Assembly: GCA_002709695.1 (NCBI GenBank)
Contig: PAQF01000057.1
Span: 62,001 to 126,000 of the forward strand
From: Candidatus Poribacteria bacterium
Lineage (GTDB): Bacteria > Poribacteria > WGA-4E > UBA9662
Length of the DNA: 64,000 bases
Direction: 5' to 3'
The translations under genes were made by a program, and so were the position numbers. This document shows, piece after piece, positions 39,701 to 47,017 of the stretch; position 1 is the stretch's first letter; the number at the start of each line of letters is the position of its first letter. Under the pieces are notes generated by a model. The model was not told the origin of the DNA and made no database searches. It saw only the letters and a program-made list of their open reading frames with translations.

Positions 39701-39731
39701 GTAGGGAGCGAAAGTGCCCGGGCCTAATCAT
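33708..39731 (-). CDS. Giant gingipain-type (C25) cysteine peptidase, PorU-like
   Basis: A 2,007-residue exported protein with a signal peptide (about residues 10-29, VAQIFLSFFLISNVLC). The C25 catalytic region lies around residues 555-940: DYIVISHSTF, LLVGDAHYDY, VVEYAGHGSAQTW with catalytic His786, and ATTCLNGQF with catalytic Cys819. The 33-residue spacing equals that of gingipain RgpB. The N-terminal region resembles the propeptide-like part of PorU. After the peptidase come about 1,000 residues of strand-rich modules, and a FlgD-type Ig domain closes the protein (TVAGRLIRTI, GYNEQHWNVRDEDG, NGTYFYKI). No type IX sorting-domain gene cluster is nearby. It converges with the repeat protein gene, with a single base between the stops. 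Confidence 0.9.
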   Translation of the reverse strand: MIRPGHFRSLRFPVAQIFLSFFLISNVLCDTPPFQLLHSNSHTLTIEFRLPKHNRQASFSQLIGIPVGSKPRVTINSLKLVGTPDTNANSSSNSVRITPIGMIRDQHIARIEVQPVQANQIYETLQFQIDFDSPTAIATTDRNSPYFEDFFQSNLLNYHQALNWRINPQQTHTAPAKTLAESPRYKIFVKKTGLYKIESYDLTNLGIDLKTVDLSSIRIENRGLKVGAFAIDNNHNDYLDTKDGIVFYGEKLINNKFTDENVYWLSWNSDDPSILIDLIDAIPKDRNAKAPIAFKKTEHFEKDYYHDPLIEVKSEFVDHYFWMRFTGGADPVAREKSVRIDLPFAIPRAKISRRGELRVKFQGISTRSNAQHRAWIRLSGKALAPAVEWRKQGAPLLIRQFDQNAVLHHDSPNFLNILAGDNNHTPLSRVDFYLDWAELDYWHSFNADNGKLQFNSDTEPPTIGGATRFKIDGFSGKEIDLYRIRKGSIVAKLHNMWIDELEGKYRVTFEDQVNQPTTYFATERISYSYIDQLIPAKTSDLKNPTNQADYIVISHSTFFDSIQPLVKYRESQGMEVKIVDIDIIYDQFSHGVFNPNAIQKFLRYAYVNWRKPAPTFVLLVGDAHYDYKGSIVQVYRKDYDKKYNLYPIFVPTFHGWSPESGETAMDHRFVTLSGDDSLPDMYIGRLPAQYPHELDIVVKKIINYEKNLQRGPWQGRIVEIADNEIDNPGQDDIFEKTREELIKNVIPPAYDTKKVYLREIVSPLRTNKIIMDSINEGVLVVEYAGHGSAQTWADESIFRIEDARALRNKHLPFILATTCLNGQFDKPLQFGQYCLVDQFTFSEYGSVACLSATRLTYGSANAEFDKEIFRAMLSESHETLGSIIATAKTRFISNASTRWIPGAEQYTLFGDPATRLAIPELKINVELKELVVDPNKELVIHRNSIGRSTLNSSGKLDFQIESGFNTENLKVAANFPASSKTQLLIRERNNITVWQGEFGDVRISTPRGVSFGEGTVRAIAYDENYTAVGGSRFWIHQPLIYDIRENMDHLVTNTLDLQAQIVDNKGLDGIASVKVVWSDTQNFVDNTYRMIPDQNPPGPTIKNGTWYRIEKPIPLPKGGRVVRYTIHARDVSNYIISSERKVVEVPEGANLAIASSANQIAPIRYRYSPKLKKHTLIADIVNDGGRPVNSAIEVWFSEGDADKNADQQIDRDALTLGHVDILPSDWKSGARSLQETTAILVLNTPLSTGLHKIYVFADPEGPEDDHGDFITGKLDEPRSFDNRSFAILIVNEFTLKVDEPLIARSIDHVFRANFEAGTLAGVPAITISVDEVMLPKSFQPDLFPAPTPRLTNLVKAVSNPNYSAYKIGLLSDKAHLTKPTQIDLLLSLDQLQQKIQNKYGLYPGQPDQYEKFKAALNREVEAISVYKWKENIKAWKRIDSKVKRDMDIPDEHGNFPIFKEKFVTPTQAENRNLSKLSKSQIHIDPNLTPIGQWVILFLNKHSYEVLIKPKGSSVIEKLGQNGYVNRTFKDEILGLELNLNDVGSDQEFEFGDVLVFETAVNANGQVQVDSLRKANAGNGIGYANVSKDYPEEFQPGDWLLFFIQHDRFEIHDSLNTPIRYLHGSPVVGRVNQPLTLKAIGIDLLINSGDRPFQFGDKMKFSTSMVGVFSTKVTELAPLTLSYNTDKVPPKMKLWVDGKEREPQSQIEPRPEIAMLLQDVNGIDIDSFSIQLSKDEGPFAEVNDFKVANKDNPAIISIEYEPILFIGRYLFRVRAQDLNGNKLGGDFSEFLYQVNKNPDLYPPKIDMYVNDSPVVDRMILREQPKFDITINDDKEIDAKTIKLFFNVEGNQLEELTLKSFDITFDPANPTQANIYFAPDIPNANYQIRVTAQDKSGNLAESSDIVFQIDETVKVAKILNIPNPIKNETFFTYELTQSPYSVEIKIYTVAGRLIRTISDASAKRGYNEQHWNVRDEDGIRLANGTYFYKIQVQIENQHLEEIKRLAVLR

Positions 39732-39770
39732 AAAATAATACTAGGATCAAGAGCTCTAGATAGGACTTGG

Positions 39771-40025
39771 CTAGCTCGTAGAGATCTTCCGATAGCAGAA
39801 CGTTGCCTTACTTTTTGGAACATTATGGGAGGGAACTTCCAGTATTTCATAACTTAATATTTCATTTTCCCCAAGATCGATATCCAGCCGGTCCCCTAAC
39901 GAAATTTTCTTGCCGGCTTTTGCTATTTGGCCGTTAACTGTAACATTTCCTCGGTTACAAATTTCGTTTGCTAGAATTCGCCGCTTAATGATTCTGCTAA
40001 TTTGAAGAAACTTGTCTAGGCGCAT
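39771..40025 (-). CDS. rqcP: S4-domain RNA-binding protein, RqcP-like
   Basis: An 84-residue S4 RNA-binding domain protein: MRLDKFLQISRIIKRR at the start, then CNRGNVTVNGQIAKAGKKISLGD. This matches RqcP (YabO) of Bacillus, which stabilises peptidyl-tRNA on stalled 60S/50S subunits during ribosome quality control, and the related Hsp15. The size (84 versus 86) favours RqcP. It overlaps the end of lon by 29 nt, so a quality-control RNA-binding protein is coupled to a quality-control protease. A relative of Hsp15 is the main alternative. Confidence 0.85.
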   Translation of the reverse strand: MRLDKFLQISRIIKRRILANEICNRGNVTVNGQIAKAGKKISLGDRLDIDLGENEILSYEILEVPSHNVPKSKATFCYRKISTS

Positions 40026-42375
40026 TGCTTTTTTTGAAGGCTAGATCGAGCACTTGGGCCATGTCCTCGACTTTATGGAAATGTAATCCACCTCGGATTT
40101 CTTCTGGAATCTCAGATAAATCTTTGTCGTTTTCTTCTGGGATAATTACGTTTCCAATATTATTTCGGTGAGCAGCAAGCACCTTTTCTTTTAAACCTCC
40201 GATTGGGAGAACTCGACCACGTAGGGTGATTTCCCCTGTCATAGCGATGTCACTTCGTACTTCCTTTCCTGTTAGTGCAGAAATCATCGCTGTTGCAATA
40301 GTAATGCCTGCAGATGGCCCTTCTTTGGGGACAGCTCCTTCAGGAACATGGATGTGGATTGAGTTATCACTAAAGTTGAAATCATCAGGCAAATCGAGGG
40401 CTTCGGAGCGAGACTGGATGTAAGCAAGCGCTGTCTGTGCAGATTCTTTCATCACGTCCCCGAGCTGTCCTGTTAGAGTTAAATCGCCCTTACCGCGCAT
40501 TGTTGTTGCCTCAATTGCAATAATGTCACCTCCTACTTGAGTGTATACCATGCCAGTTGCAACTCCAATTTCGTCACTCTCTTCTGCTTTTCTCCGAGTG
40601 AATTTCTCTGGGCCAAGATAGTCGGTTAGATTATCCAGGTCAATCTGAAATTGTTCAGATTCATTATCGCCCACTGCAATTTTTTTTGCTACTCGCCTAC
40701 AAATGGTTGTGACTTCACGTTCCAGATTTCGCACTCCAGCTTCGCGCGTATATTTATTAATAATTTGGCTGATAGTCTCATCAGACAAACTAAGGGAATT
40801 TTGTTTAAGACCATGTGATTCAATTTGCTTTGGAATCAAAAACTGATTCGCGATTCTACTTTTCTCGTATTCAGTGTAACCGGCTAATTCAATGACTTCC
40901 ATTCTGTCGAGTAACGGTGGAGGAATTGACATCTTCGTATTTGCAGTTGTGATAAACATAACTTCTGACAAATCAAAGGCTACATCAAGATAGTGGTCAC
41001 GAAAAGTATCGTTTTGTTCAGGATCAAGTACCTCAAGCAGCGCAGATGCAGGATCTCCTCGAAAATCGCTCCCCATCTTATCGATTTCGTCGAGCAAAAA
41101 GAGTGGATTTTTTGATTTTGCGTCACATATACCTTGGATTACTCTCCCGGGCATCGATCCGATATAAGTTCGGCGGTGACCTCGGATTTCTGATTCGTCA
41201 CGAACGCCGCCGAGTGACATACGGATAAAGTTCCGATCCGTTGATCGTGCAACCGATTTCCCAAGTGATGTCTTACCAACTCCGGGAGGGCCAACAAAGC
41301 ACAAAATTGGTCCCTTTACCTTTTCAACAAGCTTCATTACCGCTAAGTATTCAAGAATTCGCTCTTTAGGCTTTTCTAAACCGTAGTGATCTTCATTAAG
41401 AATTTCTTCAGCCTGCTGGATATTAAATTTTGAAGTTGTACGTTCATTCCACGGAAGGGAAAGAATCCAATCAAGGTAGGTGCGGATGACACCAAACTCA
41501 GCTGACATAGGCGGCATTTGCTGAAGACGATTAAGCTCTTTTTCAGCTTTTTCTTTTGCTTCTTCTGATGCGTTGAGCTTCTCGATTTTTTCCCGTAGCT
41601 CGTCTATTTCAGATGGGTTGTCTCCTCTTCCAAGTTCTTTTTGAATCTCTTTCATTTTTTCTTGAAGATAGAATTCTTTATGCGTTTTCTCGATTGATTT
41701 TCGAACTTTTGAATCGATTTTCCGATCTAGCTCAAGTACATCAAGTTCATCATCAAGAAATTGGTTGACTAACTTGATGCGCTCAATTGGATCAATCGTA
41801 TCGAGGATTTGTTGTAGCCTTTCATTCTGACCACTGATTATTGAATTTGCAATGTAGTCTGCTAATTTGCCAGGGTCTACTTCTTTTCGCACAACAACGA
41901 GCGTTTCTGAAGATGATTGTTTGCCTGTACGAATATATCTTTCAAGTAGCTTAATAGCTTTGCGCATAAGTGGGCTTGCATCGTCAGGAGATGATGATTC
42001 TTCATTGGGAATCCGAACTTCTGCTAAGAAAACCCCTCCATCTTCAACTAGTTTTAATACTTCCCCACGGCTGCTGCCTTCAACAGCAATTCGAATTGAG
42101 TCATCTCCCGGATCATATGAATCAACAATATCAGCAATTGTACCAACAGTATAAAAATCCTCCATGCTGGGACTGTCCGCATCTTTATTATTCTTCTGAT
42201 TCAATAAGAGAACAACTTGATTTTTTTCTAAGGCATACTTGACAGCCAAGACTCCAGATTCCCTCACTACATTGAGTGGTGTATTTGAGCCTGGAAATAT
42301 AACTTTCCCAGGTAATGGGATAACTGGTAACATATAATTGGCATCACGAACTTCAGTCGTTGAATCAGGTTTCAT
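39997..42375 (-). CDS. lon: ATP-dependent protease Lon
   Basis: Cytoplasmic ATP-dependent serine protease that removes misfolded and regulatory proteins. The 792 residues contain the N-terminal substrate-binding LON domain (about 14-205, LPVIPLPGKVIFPG), a coiled helical region, an AAA+ module with Walker A GPPGVGKTS near residue 362 and Walker B LFLLDEID, and the protease domain with catalytic Ser688 in EGPSAGI and the lysine in GGLKEKVLAAHR near 731. It follows clpX by 26 nt. Nothing unusual was seen. Confidence 0.97.
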   Translation of the reverse strand: MKPDSTTEVRDANYMLPVIPLPGKVIFPGSNTPLNVVRESGVLAVKYALEKNQVVLLLNQKNNKDADSPSMEDFYTVGTIADIVDSYDPGDDSIRIAVEGSSRGEVLKLVEDGGVFLAEVRIPNEESSSPDDASPLMRKAIKLLERYIRTGKQSSSETLVVVRKEVDPGKLADYIANSIISGQNERLQQILDTIDPIERIKLVNQFLDDELDVLELDRKIDSKVRKSIEKTHKEFYLQEKMKEIQKELGRGDNPSEIDELREKIEKLNASEEAKEKAEKELNRLQQMPPMSAEFGVIRTYLDWILSLPWNERTTSKFNIQQAEEILNEDHYGLEKPKERILEYLAVMKLVEKVKGPILCFVGPPGVGKTSLGKSVARSTDRNFIRMSLGGVRDESEIRGHRRTYIGSMPGRVIQGICDAKSKNPLFLLDEIDKMGSDFRGDPASALLEVLDPEQNDTFRDHYLDVAFDLSEVMFITTANTKMSIPPPLLDRMEVIELAGYTEYEKSRIANQFLIPKQIESHGLKQNSLSLSDETISQIINKYTREAGVRNLEREVTTICRRVAKKIAVGDNESEQFQIDLDNLTDYLGPEKFTRRKAEESDEIGVATGMVYTQVGGDIIAIEATTMRGKGDLTLTGQLGDVMKESAQTALAYIQSRSEALDLPDDFNFSDNSIHIHVPEGAVPKEGPSAGITIATAMISALTGKEVRSDIAMTGEITLRGRVLPIGGLKEKVLAAHRNNIGNVIIPEENDKDLSEIPEEIRGGLHFHKVEDMAQVLDLAFKKSNAPRQVSSN

Positions 42376-42401
42376 TTTGCATGAACTCCTTGCTCCACAT
42401 T

Positions 42402-43646
42402 TTATGCGCTTTTTACTTCATCGTGACTAATTAGTTGAGGTTGTTCGCCTTTTACAACAGAATCGTGAGTAATCACACACTCACTAATACCTTCTAAAGA
42501 GGGGATTTCAAACATAGTATCCAACATCAGGTTTTCTAGAACGGAACGTAACCCACGGGCGCCTGTTTCATGCTCGAGTACTTCCTGAACGATTGCCGTT
42601 TTCGCATCGTCTGTAATACGGAGTTTAATGTCATCGTATTCCAGAAGTTGTGTATATTGTTTCACAAGTGCATTTTTGGGTTGCGTCAAAATCCGAACCA
42701 AAGCCGATTCATCTAATTCATGAAGCGATGCAATAACTGGTAAACGCCCCACAAATTCAGGAATAAAGCCGTATTTAATTAAGTCTCTTGCTGTTGCTTT
42801 CTCAAGGAAATCGTCAAGTTTTACATTCTCATCGCTTTTAACCTGAGCGCCGAATCCCATTGTTTTCTTCCCCATTCTCTCTTCCACAATCTTTTCCAGT
42901 CCAATAAAGGCACCACCACAAACAAACAAGATTTTACTAGTGTCTATCTCGATGAACTCTTGGTGGGGATGTTTCCGACCACCTTGGGGAGGAATGTTAG
43001 CAACTGTTCCTTCAAGAATTTTCAGCAATGCCTGCTGAACACCTTCACCTGATACATCCCTTGTAATAGAGGGATTATCAGATTTTCGAGTAATCTTATC
43101 GATCTCATCAACATATATTATCCCTCTTTCAGCGCGTTCAACGTTTCCATCTGCTGCTTGTAGAAGCTTTAATATAATGTTTTCAACATCCTCACCAACA
43201 TAACCTGCTTCTGTAAGAGTTGTGGCATCTGTGATAGCAAATGGAACATTTAAAATTCTAGCGAGCGTTTGGGCTAACAGGGTTTTACCAGTGCCAGTTG
43301 GGCCTATTAACAGGATGTTGCTTTTTTCAAGTTCAACACTAGATTGGTCCTGATATTTGATCTTTTTGTAATGATTGTAGACTGCTACTGACAGAATTCG
43401 CTTAGCTGTGTCTTGGCCGATAACATATTCGTCTAATTGTGCTTTCAATTCGGCAGGTGAATGAAGATGAAACTCTTCTTCTGGGATAGAATCTGGTTTA
43501 TCTTCCACTCGATACTCGTCGAGTACTTCAATACAGACACTGATGCATTCGTTGCAGATGAAGACACCTGGTTTACCTGCTATCAATTTAAAGACTTCTT
43601 CTCTTACTTTAGCGCAAAATGAGCATGCAACAGTATCATCACTCAT
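42402..43646 (-). CDS. clpX: ATP-dependent Clp protease ATP-binding subunit ClpX
   Basis: Unfoldase of the ClpXP protease. It has the N-terminal zinc-binding domain with Cys8, Cys11, Cys31 and Cys34 (CSFC and CNEC), Walker A GPTGTGKT near residue 115, Walker [10 protein letters not shown], and the family's sensor and pore segments ([22 protein letters not shown]). At 414 residues it is standard. It lies 48 nt after clpP. Confidence 0.97.
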   Translation of the reverse strand: MSDDTVACSFCAKVREEVFKLIAGKPGVFICNECISVCIEVLDEYRVEDKPDSIPEEEFHLHSPAELKAQLDEYVIGQDTAKRILSVAVYNHYKKIKYQDQSSVELEKSNILLIGPTGTGKTLLAQTLARILNVPFAITDATTLTEAGYVGEDVENIILKLLQAADGNVERAERGIIYVDEIDKITRKSDNPSITRDVSGEGVQQALLKILEGTVANIPPQGGRKHPHQEFIEIDTSKILFVCGGAFIGLEKIVEERMGKKTMGFGAQVKSDENVKLDDFLEKATARDLIKYGFIPEFVGRLPVIASLHELDESALVRILTQPKNALVKQYTQLLEYDDIKLRITDDAKTAIVQEVLEHETGARGLRSVLENLMLDTMFEIPSLEGISECVITHDSVVKGEQPQLISHDEVKSA

Positions 43647-43694
43647 AGCAACCTCATGTAATTTGATTTATGGATACAATAATAATTGTCGTTA

Positions 43695-44291
43695 TTATTC
43701 ATTATCGGTAGGTCGATGCGAGACCACATGGTCAATCAAGCCATATTCATATGCCTCTTCCGCGTTCATGAAGAAATCACGGTCAGCATCATTTTCTATT
43801 CTTTCTGTATCTTGATTACTATGTTGAGCTAATATTGAATACAGTTCCTTCCGAATTCTGAGTATTTCTTGCGCGTGGATGCTAATGTCTGAGGCTTGTC
43901 CACTAACTCCTCCCATAGGTTGATGGATGAGGACGGTGGAGTGTGGCAGAGCATAACGTTTTTCGGATGCCCCACCAGCGAGTAGAACTGCTCCCATACT
44001 ATAGGCTTGGCCAACACACCAGGTTTGAATGTCTGGGTTAATATATTGCATCGTATCGTAAATAGCAAGTCCTGCGCTGACAGAGCCACCCGGAGTATTT
44101 AGGTATAGGACGACATCTGTATCCGCATTCTCGCTCTCGAGGAAAAGCAATTGGGCAATTACACTGTTTGCAACCATATCATCTATCGGCGAACCGATCA
44201 TCACAATTCTTTCCCTTAGGAGCCGGGAATAAATGTCATAAGAACGCTCCCCACGACTCGTTTGCTCAATGACAATAGGAGCTAGATTCAT
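43695..44291 (-). CDS. clpP: ATP-dependent Clp protease proteolytic subunit ClpP
   Basis: Serine peptidase core of ClpXP. The chosen start is the ATG at 44291, preceded by AAGGTGGG, giving 198 residues. The open frame extends to 44369 inside the trigger-factor gene, but that extension is not typical of ClpP. The triad is Ser98 (in QAYSMGA), His123 (LIHQPMGG) and Asp172 (ADRDFFM). The residue before the catalytic serine is Tyr, where E. coli has Ala (GQAASMG). It starts 25 nt after tig. Confidence 0.96.
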   Translation of the reverse strand: MNLAPIVIEQTSRGERSYDIYSRLLRERIVMIGSPIDDMVANSVIAQLLFLESENADTDVVLYLNTPGGSVSAGLAIYDTMQYINPDIQTWCVGQAYSMGAVLLAGGASEKRYALPHSTVLIHQPMGGVSGQASDISIHAQEILRIRKELYSILAQHSNQDTERIENDADRDFFMNAEEAYEYGLIDHVVSHRPTDNE

Positions 44292-44316
44292 CCCACCTTT
44301 TTCCTTGTTTGAGGTC

Positions 44317-45612
44317 TCATGTGATAATAAGTTTTTCCTTTTCTGAGGCTGACTCAATGAGCAAATCACAAATCTTCTGATATCTCAATTCGTTTCTGTA
44401 ACTGTCCAAACGATTACTTGCCCGCAACAAGCTGAGGTACTTGTCTGGGTCACGATCTTGTTGCCGTGCCACGGTGCGTACGTTGAGATCCAATTCATCA
44501 TCGGTAATTGCGATATTTTCATTCTCAGCAATCTTATCAAATATCCAGTTTAGTTTAGTTTGTTTGATGGTTGATTCTCGAAGTTCCTGTGGTAGGGTCT
44601 CAAAGTTAATATTAGCTTCTTCTGCTGTTTGGCCATCTCGTTTCAGTTGCTGATTGATGTTTTCGATTGATTGTTCAACGTATTGGTCAATCATCGATGA
44701 TGGGACATCAATATTGATTGCTTCTATGAGTTGGTCTGTAACTTGTTGTTGTTGTTCCAACCGTCGAAGCCTCTTTTTCTCTTCGACGAGGTCATTCCAA
44801 ATTTCAGCATACATTTGATCATAGTTATCATACTCATGATTTTGGGCAAAAGAGTCATCAAGTTCAGGTAGCTGCTTTTCCGTGATGGACTTAAGGGTGA
44901 AATTGAAGGTCGCGAGAGTTGTTCCATCCTCATCATTTTGCTCATTTTCAAATGTAACTTCTGTCGTTTTCGATTCACCAATATTCATTCCAACGATCGC
45001 ACTTTCAATGTCTGGATGAAAGGATTCTTTTCCAAGTTCAATATCACTATCTTTCCCAGATCCATTTTCGATGGGTTCACCATCGATTGAACTTTCCCAG
45101 TCGATTTGCACACAATCATTCTCATGAACGGGACGATCTGCCTCAACGGGAACGAAACTAGCTTCCCGATTTCTGAGTTGCTCGATGTATTTATCAACCT
45201 CATCTCGTTCTACATTTGCAGGTGACTTGTCGATTTCAATTGTACTGTAATCCGGTATCTCAATCTGAGGTTTTACATTGATCACAGTTGCAAAATTGAG
45301 CGGCATTCCTTCTTCTAGTTTGGCATTGTCTAACTCGAAATCTGGGTCGCCAACCGGGGCCAAGCTTTCTTGGACAATTGCTTCTTCTAGAGCATTAGGA
45401 ATGAGCTTTTGAATGGCTTCAGCCTTCGCATGATCAGCAAAGCGGGATTTGATCATACTGATTGGCATCTTCCCTTTACGGAAACCAGGAACCGAGAGGT
45501 TTTTTCTTAATTCTTGGTAATTACGGTTGAGTTCTTGGTCAACTTTTTCAGGTGGGATCTCGATTTGCAATCGAACGCTACTGGAAGTTAAATGTTCGAC
45601 TTCAACCTTCAA
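44317..45612 (-). CDS. tig: Trigger factor
   Basis: Ribosome-bound chaperone and peptidyl-prolyl isomerase. The N-terminal ribosome-docking loop GFRKGKMP (residues 43-50) is present, followed by the FKBP-type PPIase domain (about 155-240) and the long helical C-terminal domain. 431 residues, as usual. The start is a TTG at 45612 supported by a strong GGAGGAG site four bases upstream. It lies 46 nt downstream of tRNA-Leu on the same strand and heads tig-clpP-clpX-lon-rqcP. Confidence 0.96.
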   Translation of the reverse strand: MKVEVEHLTSSSVRLQIEIPPEKVDQELNRNYQELRKNLSVPGFRKGKMPISMIKSRFADHAKAEAIQKLIPNALEEAIVQESLAPVGDPDFELDNAKLEEGMPLNFATVINVKPQIEIPDYSTIEIDKSPANVERDEVDKYIEQLRNREASFVPVEADRPVHENDCVQIDWESSIDGEPIENGSGKDSDIELGKESFHPDIESAIVGMNIGESKTTEVTFENEQNDEDGTTLATFNFTLKSITEKQLPELDDSFAQNHEYDNYDQMYAEIWNDLVEEKKRLRRLEQQQQVTDQLIEAINIDVPSSMIDQYVEQSIENINQQLKRDGQTAEEANINFETLPQELRESTIKQTKLNWIFDKIAENENIAITDDELDLNVRTVARQQDRDPDKYLSLLRASNRLDSYRNELRYQKICDLLIESASEKEKLIIT

Positions 45613-45658
45613 TGTCTCCTCCGATGTTTAAAATATATTCAGTACTCAATTATAATGA

Positions 45659-45741
45659 TGGGCGTGAAGGGACTCGAACCCCCACGGGGAAACCCCAACA
45701 GATCCTAAATCTGCCTTGTCTACCAATTCCAACACACGCCC
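45659..45741 (-). tRNA. tRNA-Leu (UAG)
   Basis: An 83-nt class II tRNA with an acceptor stem GGGCGTG/CACGCCC, anticodon loop TTTAGGA (anticodon TAG) on a GCAGA/TCTGT stem, a long variable arm (TGGGG...CCCCG) and T-arm TTCGAGT. The CCA end is not encoded. It is the last tRNA before tig. Confidence 0.95.
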
Positions 45742-45795
45742 AAGCAAGCTTACCTCAACAACCCGAATCTTAATCTCAAGGTAAGCTTAAATAAC

Positions 45796-45868
45796 ACGTC
45801 CGGAGGGACTCGAACCCCCAACCTACAGATCCGAAGTCTGTTGCTCTATCCAGTTGAGCCACGGACGC
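45796..45868 (-). tRNA. tRNA-Arg (UCG)
   Basis: A 73-nt cloverleaf. Acceptor stem GCGTCCG pairs with CGGACGT; anticodon stem ACAGA/TCTGT around CTTCGGA gives anticodon TCG. T-arm GGGGG-TTCGAGT-CCCTC. CCA is not encoded. Confidence 0.95.
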
Positions 45869-45879
45869 TCATTAAAAAG

Positions 45880-45952
45880 GGTGGATGATGGGATTTGAAC
45901 CCACGACCACCTGATCCACAGTCAGGCGCTCTACCCCTGAGCTACATCCACC
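45880..45952 (-). tRNA. tRNA-His (GUG)
   Basis: A 73-nt tRNA counting the histidine-specific extra G at -1 (45952), which faces C73 (45880). Acceptor stem GTGGATG/CATCCAC; anticodon stem CCTGA/TCAGG with loop CTGTGGA gives anticodon GTG. Confidence 0.95.
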
Positions 45953-45965
45953 AAGATAAAAATGG

Positions 45966-46038
45966 CACGCCCGGCAGGATTCAAACCTGCGACCTACTGA
46001 TTAGAAGTCAGTTGCTCTATTCACTGAGCTACGGGCGC
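45966..46038 (-). tRNA. tRNA-Arg (UCU)
   Basis: A 73-nt cloverleaf. Acceptor stem GCGCCCG/CGGGCGT; anticodon stem ACTGA/TCAGT with loop CTTCTAA gives anticodon TCT. Discriminator G; CCA not encoded. Confidence 0.95.
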
Positions 46039-46048
46039 AGACCCAAAA

Positions 46049-46123
46049 TCGGGGTGAGAGGATTTGAACCTCCGACCCTCTGCTCCCAAAGCAGATGCGC
46101 TAACCGGACTGCGCTACACCCCG
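46049..46123 (-). tRNA. tRNA-Pro (UGG)
   Basis: A 75-nt tRNA, the first of the cluster after the promoter. Acceptor stem CGGGGTG/CACCCCG; anticodon stem TCTGC/GCAGA with loop TTTGGGA gives anticodon TGG. Discriminator A; CCA not encoded. Confidence 0.95.
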
Positions 46124-46139
46124 TCCGATTTGACGCCAA

Positions 46140-46168
46140 AATATAACACATTTAGGAATTAGATTCAA
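46140..46168 (-). promoter_or_regulatory. Promoter of the tRNA cluster
   Basis: On the minus strand TTGAAT (46163-46168), a 17-bp spacer and TATATT (46140-46145) lie about 10 nt before the likely start of transcription and 17 nt before tRNA-Pro. No terminator was seen between the tRNAs and tig, so read-through into the protease block is possible. Confidence 0.6.
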
Positions 46169-46266
46169 GAGAAAATTGGCACACATTTTTTCTCGTGAAT
46201 CCTACGAATCGCGACTTTCTATTAACATATCTCAAGTGTTACATTTAAAACTTCCATTGGTATGAC

Positions 46267-46296
46267 TTGACACTTGTGTGGATCCTGTGCTAACAT
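46267..46296 (+). promoter_or_regulatory. Promoter of the NuoI-like gene
   Basis: A perfect TTGACA (46267-46272), an 18-bp spacer and TAACAT (46291-46296). Transcription would begin near 46303, which rules out the GTG at 46274 as a start and supports the ATG at 46346. Confidence 0.55.
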
Positions 46297-46345
46297 GACA
46301 ATCACTGACAATTGGAACAGAATTTTAAGACACAAAAAACATATT

Positions 46346-46903
46346 ATGAAAAACTTGTATGAAGAAATGTCATTCTGGGATAGACTCTATATTCCAGCAC
46401 TCATTAAGGGCTTATTTACCACTCTAAAGCATATTCCGCGGGCTAAACGGAATACTTCTTATCAGTATCCGGAGGATCAAAGAAGCGTTGATGAACGGAA
46501 TGAGCGTTATAGAGGTATACATAAGTTAACTGTTGATGATCAAGGAAATGAGAAGTGTGTTGCTTGTTTTCTTTGCTCAACGGCGTGTCCTGCTAATTGT
46601 ATTGCTATTGAGGCTGAACCCGCCCCAGAAGGCTGGCAAACGTTGGAAGGTTACCAGCGGGAGAAACGTCCCAAGTCGTTTGAAATTAATATGCTCCGAT
46701 GCATTTTCTGTGGTTATTGTGTTGAAGCGTGTCCGGAAGATGCCATTCAGATGACAGGCCTTACCTTGCCTCAGTATTTCCGTGAAACCCAGCAAGATGA
46801 GGAAATTCTCGGGAGGAAGCGAAGTGATTTCATTTTTAATAAGGAAAAACTGATTGGCAACAATTCGATATCGCAGCCAGGCCTAAATATTTACTCAGAA
46901 TAG
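46346..46903 (+). CDS. NuoI-like ferredoxin (two 4Fe-4S clusters)
   Basis: A 185-residue iron-sulfur protein. Two cluster motifs CVACFLCSTACP and CIFCGYCVEACP match NuoI, the quinone-reductase-module ferredoxin of complex I, as do the N-terminal QYPEDQRSVDERNERYRGIHKL and the C-terminal region. The ATG at 46346 is used because the open frame further upstream overlaps the promoter. Complex I genes normally come in a nuoA-N cluster; here NuoI stands alone with its own promoter and terminator. It may serve a split complex I or another membrane redox enzyme. The general ferredoxin call is secure; the NuoI role is inferred. Confidence 0.85.
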   Translation: MKNLYEEMSFWDRLYIPALIKGLFTTLKHIPRAKRNTSYQYPEDQRSVDERNERYRGIHKLTVDDQGNEKCVACFLCSTACPANCIAIEAEPAPEGWQTLEGYQREKRPKSFEINMLRCIFCGYCVEACPEDAIQMTGLTLPQYFRETQQDEEILGRKRSDFIFNKEKLIGNNSISQPGLNIYSE

Positions 46904-46945
46904 AGAAGTTCTGAATAGTCCGAAAATGAAGATCTTACGGGTAGT

Positions 46946-46972
46946 TAATCCTCTACGACGTAGGATTTTTTT
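46946..46972 (+). terminator. Intrinsic terminator after the NuoI-like gene
   Basis: AATCCT and AGGATT form a 6-bp stem around a loop of 9 nt, followed by a run of seven thymines including those of the stem end. It lies about 45 nt past the stop codon. Confidence 0.65.
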
Positions 46973-47017
46973 ATTGAATACATGTAGTTAAAAGTGATAT
47001 TAGAGTAGGCTGGAAAT

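Noticed and set aside
45552-46146. Two plus-strand frames across the tRNA genes (45552-45773 and 45895-46146) that look protein-like
   Set aside because: They are antisense translations of tRNA-Leu, His, Arg and Pro, a common source of spurious 'hypothetical proteins'; the cloverleaves explain the sequence fully.
46274-46345. Longer N-terminus of the NuoI-like protein from a GTG at 46274
   Set aside because: It would begin inside a good promoter (-35 at 46267, -10 at 46291), so the RNA would not contain it.
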